Below the pieces are notes generated by a model that was given only the letters and a program-made list of their open reading frames with translations, was not told the origin of the DNA and ran no database searches. Below, piece after piece: positions 55,866-64,000 of a stretch of DNA of 64,000 nucleotides; within the stretch, counting starts at the first letter, position 1; each line of letters starts with the position of its first letter. This DNA is from Diphasiastrum complanatum (lineage: Eukaryota > Streptophyta > Lycopodiopsida > Lycopodiales > Lycopodiaceae), in assembly GCA_029204225.1 (NCBI GenBank), contig CM055100.1, positions 1,464,587 to 1,528,586 on the forward strand, given 5' to 3'. The position numbers and the translations under genes are program-made.

Positions 55866-56962
55866 TCGAGTTAGTTAGCCACGACTACTTCATGGTCCTT
55901 TTGGGGTCCATCAATGAATATATCACATCTTGGGCACACGACCCATCTTAATCCCTTGGCACTTGTTCAATGAGCTCAATATATTGGTTGTTAAGCATCG
56001 TTGATTGGTTGGATTGTGTGTGTGTGATTTTTTGCTTCTAAGATGTTGCTTGAAAAATGTTATATCAACGATCACGTACAACTATAGGACAAAGCTTCTC
56101 GTGATCTTTGTGACCACCTTGTTTGAACTAAACCTACCCGACCTTGTGTGACAAAGAACCCTCAACGGTAACAATTACTTTATCCTTTCACTTTTAGTAT
56201 AACATTTCAGTACTAAATCCCTGTCAAAGGCTTTAAACCTTTCCCCATTGCTTGAAAACAACCTATTCGTTGTAAACACCATGAATGCAACTATTAAGGT
56301 GAGGGGTAAGGTGCCCATCCAAGGGTGGAAGGCCTGAGGGAAGGCAAGTCTTTCCCATGCATAATGCCATGTGCGAAGGCTTTTTTCAGTTTCTTTTGTA
56401 ATATTATGGTGTCTTCATTTGGTGCAAAACGAGATTTTTAAATTTTTTTGACTATATTATTTAAAAAAAATGTGCAGGTGTGGGCATCCAATGAGGAGCT
56501 ACCACACGGCTAATGCACATTTTGCCAAAATATGCTAGCTTGTGCATGTGCCATGTGGCAGCTGGTCACATTCTCATGAAACTTTTCATGTGATATGCAT
56601 GAAGTTTCAAAATTAATCTCGTTGTAAAGGTGCCTAGAATAGAAATAAAAGGTGATCACTTGGCATTGGGAATCACCACTGAAATCAGGTGGATGTACAT
56701 ACATGGTACATATGCTTATTATATACATGCGCTATAGGTCAAATGAGGAGGATGCCCAGCATGCTCTCTCTATTCTTCTCCTCAACCCATCCCATGCATT
56801 CTAATCGCCTTCCCCTCTCCTTCCTTTTCCCTCCTCTAGCGTACTCTCCTTTCCGTTTCTTCGATAATTCATGTTTCCGCTCTTTGATCTAGCGAATGAT
56901 TTTGGTGCTAGGTACGCTGATTAGTGAATCTCCTCTTGGACCATTGCCGTCTATCGTCTGTC
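55866..56962. other. intergenic, upstream of MIR529
   Basis: No coding signal. The last few hundred bases are CT-rich and could be the MIR529 promoter or leader. A GTACGC donor-like site lies at 56911. Confidence 0.4.
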
Positions 56963-56969
56963 TATAAAT
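56963..56969 (+). promoter_or_regulatory. candidate TATA box for MIR529
   Basis: TATAAAT lies about 340 bp upstream of the mature miR529 sequence, a usual distance for plant primary miRNA promoters. Alternatively it lies in an intron between a donor-like GTACGC (56911) and an acceptor-like TGTTTCAG (about 57050). Sequence alone does not decide. Confidence 0.4.
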
Positions 56970-57083
56970 GTTGGTGCTAATTTCATCTTTTTTCATAGAT
57001 CTACGGGCTCTGAAGGCAAGCGAGTCGAGTCTTCCTTTTCTTGTGTGTTTCAGAAGTATTCTTCCATGAAGTCTAGACTATCA

Positions 57084-57176
57084 AAAGCTTTTCTGTGAAC
57101 CCTTTAGAGCAACGTCTCGGGGAAGAACTGACTGTTGGGTATTTAAAGCTTTTCTGCGAATCCTGTAGAGCAACTG
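57084..57176 (+). repeat. 61-bp tandem duplication upstream of MIR529
   Basis: AAAGCTTTTCTGTGAACCCT at 57084 recurs with three differences at 57145 (AAAGCTTTTCTGCGAATCCT), each followed by TAGAGCAAC. In the presumed primary transcript. Confidence 0.75.
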
Positions 57177-57239
57177 TTAGCTATCCTATACGGTGGCGTG
57201 TTTTTGAACCTTTGATGATAAAGGTAGTTTCTCATAAGA

Positions 57240-57266
57240 AGCTTCTTCGATTTTCGAAGAAAAGCT
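57240..57266 (+). other. short hairpin upstream of MIR529
   Basis: AGCTTCTTCGA (57240-57250) can pair with TCGAAGAAAAGCT (57254-57266) across a three-base loop with two bulged A. Too small for a miRNA precursor; possibly structural. Confidence 0.5.
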
Positions 57267-57287
57267 CTTACCAATTGTGCATCAATT

Positions 57288-57397
57288 CACACTCAACCTG
57301 GAATCAGAAGAGAGAGAGCACAGCCCCAAAGTAAATGTTTTCATTCGACGTTTATCATGGGCTGTGCTCTCTCTCTTCTGATGCCGATTTAAGTGTT
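57288..57397 (+). ncRNA. MIR529: MIR529 precursor hairpin
   Basis: The 5' arm at 57306-57326 is a 21-mer starting AGAAGAGAGAGAGCACAG and ending CCC, the form I recall for miR529 in land plants. The 3' arm at 57359-57379 is its perfect reverse complement, with a 32-base loop (57327-57358). Below the duplex the stem continues with two more pairs, a mismatch, GG/CC, an internal loop, and ACACT (57289-57293) pairing with AGTGT (57392-57396). That gives the lower stem expected of a plant precursor. miR529 is related to miR156 and is known to cut SPL/SBP-box mRNAs that control phase change and reproductive development. The overlapping open frames 57095-57334 and 57335-57622 are probably chance. This is the only functional host locus I can support here. 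Confidence 0.87.
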
Positions 57398-57475
57398 TGT
57401 AACCCCATCACAAATGGAGAAGCTAAAGAAGATAGCGTTTTCTTTTTCAGCGAAAATTATCTCTTGAGTGGTTTC

Positions 57476-57495
57476 GGAAGAGAGAGAACAGCCTC
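57476..57495 (+). repeat. decayed miR529-like segment
   Basis: GGAAGAGAGAGAACAGCCTC resembles the miR529 arm with a two-base deletion and two substitutions, 170 bases downstream of it. It could pair with the 57359 arm as an alternative stem. No dedicated partner arm follows, so it is probably a relic of a duplicated hairpin. Confidence 0.5.
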
Positions 57496-60110
57496 AACGT
57501 TGATGTTGGGTTCCTCACTTTCCCATGCTACTCCGATGTGGAGGATGTTACTTGTTTCTGCAGAACACCAGATGCTCATTTTCCTTGACAGTTATGTTAT
57601 CAGTCTTCCCATGACAACCTGAGTAACACCAATATGCGTGACAACCTGAGCGAGAGTAGAGATGTGAAGCTTGGGAAAATTGTCATCTTCATGGATGCGC
57701 TCATTTACATGTCGCGCATCATAAAGTATTACGAAAAGGAACTGTTGACTTTGGACTTCGATGGGTACACTTTACTTTCTCCTAAGGTAAACTCCTGTTT
57801 AAATAATCTTCGTCTGCGTGTAGAGTTTAGGTGAAGATTTTTGGTGTTTAGTCCTAATAGATTTAATAGAGGACGTAATATGTTTCCGGTTATTAAGAAC
57901 TATTTCCTGGAACCGCTTCTGTTATTCTTGTTATTAAAGGGTTCTTGTGGTGTGTTTTCCTCCGATGACAACTTTGTTGAATACGAATTTGTATGACTAG
58001 CTACTTGATGCATAGATAAAGATGAACTTTGAGGACTTTCCGCGTGCATCAGTTACACAGTGAGAGTCATAACATCTATCTTGGAATTTTGTGATAAATT
58101 AACAATCGAAGAAGAGGAGCAGATATCGATTGGATATTTTGCTTTGTTTCTAATCGATGTATAAACTGACCGTTACTAAATCCGAAGATATTTTGTGAAA
58201 AAAGATACAATTCTGTTTCTACTTTATAATGCTAATAAACCTTTGAACTAGAAATCATACCCTTTTTATATTTTGTTCGTTTGGGAGTTCGTTTGGGAGT
58301 TTTATGTTACAGGCACAGTTTCTAATAACAACGTTGAAATCTTGTTTCGGCCAGATTAGCTTTGAGTCTCGTCAAAACAGTCGTTGCAAGTAAGGCATAA
58401 TATCTGTTTGAGCTTTGAGTCAAAAATTAATGGTGATGAGAGAGCTGTCTGTAAAGCCCAAGACTGTCTTTTTCCCACCTGAGAGCATCCAGTGGCCGTT
58501 CGATCGCTTTTTAAAAACGATATGTGAGATCGGTAAACTGCTCATACCAATAGCTGACAGGAAACAAATTACACAAAACATTAAACATTTTTTATATCGA
58601 AGATTAACGTAGCAAACGTCTTCTCCGGCTTCATGCAAGTTTGTGTTGAGCACTACCAGCTGAGCACAATACTGAGTATTCCGGGCCCTAAAAACTTCCA
58701 TTCAAAGAGAACAGGAGAGAGGATCACGTGAGGACCTCCCAAGTTGGAGGTCTTCTAGTTTAGGAAAGGAGAGACAGACAGCTTTCCTTAGCGCAAGTGT
58801 CTTACAGAAAGAATTGTTTTGGTATACATGTGCGTGTGTGTGTGTGTGTGTATATAAGATACATACATATATATACTTTCCCACAATGGTTGTTTAATGC
58901 TTGAACCCATAGTTCTGCCTGATAACAAGAGTGTCCAGATGAAAATCATCATATGTGCTAACGTGCCTAGGATTAGACTCCTTGACGGAGATACAGCAAT
59001 ATGAATCACTCATCCTAGCTGTACCAGTTTTGGACGTATTCTTCTCCATTATTAACTAGATAGTATCGACTATGACATAAGTCCATACCCAATGTGAATG
59101 ATATGAGATTTTATAAGCACATAGTCACCTCCACTTGGGAACATTTGCACGTTTCAGAGTGATTGCAGCCTTAGAATTTTGTCTTATGCATGGTGAATAA
59201 ATGGACATTGGAATCAAGTAGACTTATTGACTTGTATCTGTATTCAGGAGCTGAAAGTAGTTGTAAAAAGGAAGGAGCCAGTTTATAAAAACTATTGATT
59301 TTATCACTTTTTCATGAGATAACTAGTGCTGATATCCCTGATCCAGTACAGGTTTATGTTTGAGAAAATCAACAAGGTATTGTAGAAAATATGGTGTAAT
59401 TAATGGGGAGGAGTATCAAGAACAGATAGCTAAACAGCAATGACGAGAAGTGGACAATCTGAGTATTGTAGATCACAAGTTTGGTCTCATATGTGCATCC
59501 TTTTATTGAGCATGAATTATGGAATGTTGAACTATGGTTGAAAGACATTGAAACAAAGGATTCTATTGAATCATTTGACCACTAGAAATATATATTTCTA
59601 TTGAGCAAAACTTCAAGATACTGGCATATTCTCACAAATTCACAAGTACATATATGATAAACAGGAGCTCAAGGCTGAAGTAGTCAAAAAACATTTCAAG
59701 GTACACTACATGATTAACTAAAAGAGGATTATACACACACCACTCAGGGAGGCAGTCCCAACTGTACTAAATAGCATTCAAAAATTACATAGCAAATCAG
59801 ATGGGGGCAGAGAGAAGGGACGTCGATCCATCAAAAACCTATTGATTTCACACCATCGATATATTCCAGATGACTGAAATCTTGCACACTTGTCCTATCC
59901 AAAATTGATATCCGCTTGGTAGTGATCTGAGCTAAAATTACCAATATTTTAGTTGTCATTCTTTTTGGAATTGCCAAATGAGTTAGATTTGTAGAGAGAC
60001 ATCTTTTATTGATTAGGTTTGATCTCTTATAAATGTTAACAATCTTTCTGTAATCACATATAGCGTGCTTCTTGAAGCAAAAGATTAGTGCTTTTTGCAT
60101 ATCATATTCA
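57496..60110. other. intergenic, downstream of MIR529
   Basis: Short frames (57634-57834, 58415-58612) without recognisable motifs. A (GT)n tract of about 22 bases lies near 58830-58851. The first part may be the 3' end of the primary MIR529 transcript. Confidence 0.4.
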
Positions 60111-60112
60111 TT

Positions 60113-60153
<41 letters not shown>

Positions 60154-60235
60154 AGATCGACCTCAAGGATCACAAGAAGGAGCGAGGTTCGATAGGAGAG
60201 CTCGACAAGCCCTACACACCATTAAGATGAATGTG

Positions 60236-60305
<70 letters not shown>

Positions 60306-60460
60306 AACCGACCTCAAGGATCACAAGGAGCGAGGTTTGATAGGAGAGCTCGACAAGCCCTACACATCATCTTATATATATATATTGACCTCAAGGATCA
60401 CAAGAAGGAGCAAGGTTCGATAGGAGAGCTCAACAAGCCCTACACACCATTAAGATGAAT
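60111..60460 (+). repeat. three copies of a copia gag segment separated by (TA)n
   Basis: A unit of about 70-85 bp containing GACCTCAAGGATCACAAG, GAGAGCTCGACAAGCCC and TACACA occurs at about 60157-60232, 60310-60368 and 60384-60455. Between them lie TA tracts at 60115-60150, 60238-60304 and 60374-60383. The unit translates as part of a copia gag ([13 protein letters not shown]), so the array arose by tandem duplication inside the element. Confidence 0.88.
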
Positions 60461-60858
60461 GTGTCTAATGAGCTTCTTAAGGAGTTGAGGAGTTCTATTA
60501 CAACAAAGGAGGCTTTGGACACATTGCAAGGCATCTATGAATGCAAGAGTATGTCAAGGATGCTGACTTTGAGGAGCCAAATTAATCAAAGTTGACATGA
60601 ATGGGAATTGACAAATTCCTACATCATGAGAATCAAAGTGCTCAATGGTGAGCTTGCAGATATTGGAGATGCAATCAAAGAGGGGGAACTTGTCCAGATC
60701 TTCCTCAATGGTTTTGGAAGTGGTTATGTGAATCGAGTCCAAACCATTCACATTAAAAAAGATCTACCATCTTTGGAGGGCTTACAAGGCATTCAAGTTT
60801 TCGAAAAGCATCAAATTGCCAATATGAAGACAAGAGGAGGAATGTTTTTTCGTCTATG
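60384..60858 (+). pseudogene. copia gag (UBN2-type) fragment
   Basis: KMNVSNELLKELRSSITTKE, ALDTLQGIYECKSMSRMLTL, a TGA, NSYIMRIKVLNGELADIGDA, GELVQIFLNGFGSGYVNRVQ and LPSLEGLQGIQVFEKHQ. Related to the gag at 9209-9731. It breaks off at about 60850 against a minus-strand gypsy gag. Confidence 0.85.
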
Positions 60859-61724
60859 AGGTACTTGTGCAAGGGATAGCTGACCAAGCATATTGCTTTG
60901 GATAGACTTCAGGATATTTCGAAACTCATTGGTGAGTTTTTTCATTTGCAGTTTATTTGCTGATTAAGCAACTCCATTTGTGATTTCCAAAGCTGATCGC
61001 GAGTATCCTCTGTCGGCTTCGATTCTTGGATAACACGATGTACTTTTCGTTCCCTAGAATCATCAATATCAGATCCTTCATCTTCCTCCCGGATGACATC
61101 AGACATTGCTAACTTTAAGCTCATACATTCATCATTAGATCAAAGCTCGCATCTAATGCATCTTGGAAGTCCGACTAAGAACCAGATGATGAGCATCTGT
61201 TCGGTGGGCTATTCTTGTACTTGACCTTTTAAACGTTTAAAATGCTCGATATAGTCTCATACGCATTCGTCTTTTGCCATCTTGAAATTACTCAATTTGA
61301 CAAAAGGACTCTCTATCAAACGAAAGGGCTTGAAACTTTTGATAAAGGACTCTTTCAAATTAGACCAATCTAATTTATCGTCATGATCTAGGTTAAAATA
61401 CCATTCACGTGCTTTATCGAGCATGGTCATTGAAAACAGTTGGACCATAGCGTCGTTGGATGTTTTGCCATATACATCGGACATATTTTCAAAGACTTGT
61501 AAAAATCTTTGAGGGTTCGAACTACTGTCGTACTTGGGTAGGTCTAACTTTGGTTTTCTTTTCTCAGTACGAGCTCCGTGAGTAGAAAAAGCTCCATTAA
61601 GGTGTGTTCTAGCATGTGATGATTCAATACCATGAAAATGGGCTCTGGCACGTGAAGATTCGGCTCTATCAGGTTTCTGGCTCTCAAATGGGTTTGTGGG
61701 AGGCTCGTGGATTTTGGATTTCAT
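60859..61724 (-). pseudogene. gypsy-like gag, capsid region
   Basis: ATG at 61724. One minus-strand frame runs through the segment with four to six stops. Motifs: KPKLDLPKYDSSSNPQRFLQ, VFENMSDVYG, MLDKAREWYFNLDHDDKLDW, LKESFIKSFKPFRLIESPFV, FKMAKDECV, DYIEHFKRLKGQVQ, LIIWFLVGLP, then a charged linker and LWKSQMELLNQQI. The C-terminal end matches the start of the 31.6-32.2 kb gag, so the two fragments represent the two halves of one gag family. Confidence 0.87.
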
Positions 61725-62520
61725 TCAGGAGAACCTATGTTTTTGGACTTGCTCTGGCGTAAGTGACACCATTTCGGGTGGTGTAAAGACCACTAGGGAA
61801 AACCCCTAAGATGAGGATAGGAATAACACAACAAGAGAGACTATGGAGCCAAAACCACCCAACCAAATCTAGATCCCTCCTGGATCTAGCCCCCAAGCCA
61901 TGCCATGTGATAGCAAGTGGAGAAGAGCTCAACTGGTAACATAGACCAAAGTCATCAATTGGATAATCTCTACCTCAATATATAGAGAGTAGGATCTTGT
62001 GCATGAAACCATGCAATCCCCATGCAGGTCAACTATAAATAGGTCACAGCTCTTCACGCATTCCTCCTATCTATATCCATCACGCGTACATGCACTACTC
62101 CATATGTCTCAATTAGAGTGTCTGGGTCCTCTCAAGGTCATTAGTCACAAACAGGCCTCGACGTGAAATTAATCTAGGTGTGAGCAATAATCTTGAACAC
62201 AGGAGGGCCGGTCTACCATATTAGGACTATTCCATGTCCTTTGCTGAATATGGCCGAAACATTCTTCCTCTCTTAAACAGGTTCTGTCCTCAGAACGGGA
62301 AAAGGACCCAAGAATTCTGTATATCTTATGCACACAATTTCCTGATGAATCCAAATGACTCATAAATTATGTGTCTTACACACAAAACAAACAATTTTCG
62401 GTGAATTCTCTTCACACTGTTCGCTTTACCAATTAACTTCCATAAGAGTAAATCAACTACTCAAGTTAATTGCCCATGATTTAAAAATCTTAAATGTCTA
62501 TCAAGTATTTTAAGCCCTTT
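61725..62520 (-). other. probable leader or LTR sequence of a gypsy-like element
   Basis: Non-coding. A TATA-like ACTATAAATAGG is at about 62030 on the plus strand. Part resembles 52020-52220. No primer site or LTR ends identified. Confidence 0.45.
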
Positions 62521-62524
62521 TGCT

Positions 62525-62640
62525 TGATCAAGAGTCCTTTTGTCAAATTGAGTAACATCAAAATGGCAAAGGATGAATGTGTACGAGACTTATCGAGCGT
62601 TTCAAACACCTCAAAAGTCAAGTACAGAAACAACCACCAA
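62525..62640 (+). pseudogene. short gypsy gag fragment, plus strand
   Basis: Plus-strand SPFVKLSNIKMAKDEC then, one frame over, IERFKHLKSQVQKQP, matching the 61.2-61.3 kb minus-strand gag (SPFVKLSNFKMAKDECV, IEHFKRLKGQVQ). An inverted partial copy 1.3 kb away from its relative. Confidence 0.75.
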
Positions 62641-62776
62641 TTTTTGATGAATCCATCCCCTTGAGACTGATAATCAAAGTTTGTGCAACCTGCAAATCAA
62701 AGGTTTTCCTTGAGACTGGAACTTCAACTGAGAGAAGAACCACGGAAACACCCAGAGGCAAATGGAGGATACAGTT
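62629..62776 (+). repeat. dispersed repeat, inverted copy of 28387-28535
   Basis: Reverse complement resembles 28387-28535. Plus-strand translation gives ESIPLRLIIKVCATCKSKVF. Here it follows directly after a gag fragment (junction near 62630). Confidence 0.75.
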
Positions 62777-63108
62777 CTCCCAGAAGAAACCAAAGATAAA
62801 ACCGTCAATGGCAAATACAAGTGACTAAACAAAGAGACACATGGAAAGCACTCATGCATGCAAAGTTGTCAAGCTGTTGAGAGCTCTCCAAATTTTGAGA
62901 ATGTCAACCCATTACAGCAATAAGACATTCTAATCCAACTGCGGCAATTTGTGAAAAACAGTTTTTGTCATAAAGACTGGCGACAATAGGCACTTGGTTT
63001 TATGTAAGCAAACGAGGATCTACGCTTTTCCAAGTGACGATCGAAGATGCCAATGCAAAGCAGAGTGACATCGTCCAATATGAGTTGCAGTGGGTTCTGC
63101 AACACATT
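62777..63108 (+). other. 3' internal sequence of a gypsy-like element
   Basis: Non-coding. A segment near 62996-63035 resembles 23262-23300 in the 17.3-25.5 kb element. No pol domain. Confidence 0.5.
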
Positions 63109-63121
63109 AGGGGTGGAATGA
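63109..63121 (+). other. polypurine tract
   Basis: AGGGGTGGAATGA directly before the TGTTGGCTG start of the LTR. Confidence 0.75.
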
Positions 63122-64000
63122 TGTTGGCTGATTTTGACGAATCCCCAAGATACTCGGACAGAGCAACTCAAGAGCACCTCTCACCTTAGACCGAGGAGGT
63201 CTTTGAGAAGATGAGACGAATGAAGACTGAGAGCCGAGAAATGCTAGTTAGTAATAACAAGCCATAATTGTGTAAGCCAATGGTGAATCCCGAAAGATGG
63301 AATGACCATGTAGGAACTAGTATTTCTAGGCAAATGCAATAAATGCAAGTAGACCCCTCTTAAAGAAAGTAGAGTGAGCCACCTTTTGATGGTGACCTCT
63401 AGTGGAGAGCAATATTCCACTTGTAATTTGTGAAATGTGGAAATTCCACTAGGATGCCACCTAAGGAGCGAGACTCCCTCTTTGTGAAGAGGAGCTTTTT
63501 GCATTGTATCTACTCCATGCTTAACAAGAAGATTTCCCATGAGTTTGATGCTACACTAAGCTCCTTGATCATGATGGTTTTCTTGAGTGATGCCCCTATG
63601 ATCATGCCCTTCCATTCATATTGTGTGTGGTTGTGGATTTAGAGTGGATTAGTTTTCTTGCTTTCCTAGTTGTGGATTAGATTTCATGTTTTCTTGTGGA
63701 TTAATGTAGGTTGCAAGCATCCAAGAAATTTGTAGCCAATAATGTGGTATAGATCTTGCAAATTCATTTACGTTTTGGTTTCTTAAGTTTCTTGGAAAAT
63801 TCAAGAACCAAGAAGATGGAGCTTCTTGATTCTTGAATGCTTGTAGGAATTAATTTTCTGTTTGTTTATGAGAAATGTGGCATGCTAGGCTAGTTGTCAG
63901 ATTTTGCAAGTAGTTTAGTTTCCATTTTGCAATGATCCGTTCTAGCATTCTGTTTTTAAGTGCCATAATAATGCCCAATCGTGTTTCAAGAAGAGCTGTT
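63122..64000 (+). repeat. gypsy-like 3' LTR, runs off the window
   Basis: Starts TGTTGGCTGATTTTGACGAA and matches the reverse complement of 34445 downward (the 1086-bp LTR), diverging moderately after the first few hundred bases. Preceded by a purine tract, so it is a 3' LTR in plus orientation. The right end is outside the window. Confidence 0.88.

Noticed and set aside
57095-57622. Two consecutive in-frame ORFs as a coding gene
   Set aside because: They overlap the MIR529 hairpin, contain a stop between them and have no homology I recognise; the perfect inverted repeat explains the sequence better.
60095-60458. Poly(IY) proteins
   Set aside because: Translation of TA microsatellites flanking gag repeat units.
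1-64000. CRISPR arrays, prokaryotic operons or ribosome binding sites
   Set aside because: No repeat-spacer regularity; repeats present are minisatellites inside plant retroelements, and all recognised coding families are eukaryotic.

Overview
This 64 kb window looks like nuclear DNA of a land plant with a large, repeat-rich genome. The evidence is: Ty1/copia and Ty3/gypsy elements with plant-type primer binding sites (initiator tRNA-Met and tRNA-Asp types), a plant LINE with an ATGA-coupled ORF1/ORF2, CCHC/UBN2-type copia gag, and a perfect miR529 hairpin. miR529 is reported from bryophytes, other seed-free plants and some seed plants, and is missing from many eudicots. A seed-free plant is therefore my guess, not something the sequence proves. 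I see no intact conventional host protein gene.

Layout. 1-2.4 kb: unassigned DNA, a GC-rich GGTACC/CGTCCGG repeat block and a TA microsatellite. 2427-8795: a complete but decayed LINE with poly-A tail and 12-bp target duplication, carrying a MITE. 9.2-12.4 kb: a copia element whose integrase is deleted, joined to a GC-rich inverted-repeat element. 13.1-17.1 kb: further copia pieces. 17319-25543: an 8.2 kb LTR retrotransposon with 752-bp LTRs and an ATGAA target duplication, containing only a gag relic. It lies inside the RT of a second LINE (17101-17318 plus 25544-27.0 kb). 27.35-28.4 kb: copia 5' LTR, primer binding site and gag start. 29606-30738: a fold-back element with four G or C homopolymer tracts. 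31.6-34.4 kb: the 5' end of a gypsy-like element on the minus strand. 34.4-44.1 kb: mostly non-coding, with small copia scraps and a CT microsatellite. 44154-49407: a very young gag-protease-only LTR retrotransposon on the minus strand. 49.4-56.7 kb: non-coding DNA with copia RNase H and integrase fossils and a cluster of GC-rich hairpins. 57.3 kb: MIR529. 60.1-64.0 kb: copia and gypsy gag fragments and a gypsy-like LTR running off the window.

How it fits together. Apart from MIR529 (predicted to act on SPL/SBP-box mRNAs), the window is a nest of transposable elements. Both complete LTR elements lack reverse transcriptase and integrase, so they would have depended on enzymes supplied in trans. 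All three gypsy-like elements whose leader is visible carry repeated DNA between primer binding site and gag. Most lesions in old elements are TGA or TAG stops and Asp-to-Asn changes, as expected from C-to-T decay of methylated DNA.

Most worth checking: the MIR529 locus and its decayed neighbour, the young gag-protease element with its repeated leader stem-loops, the homopolymer-bearing fold-back family, and the hairpin cluster at 54.1-54.4 kb.
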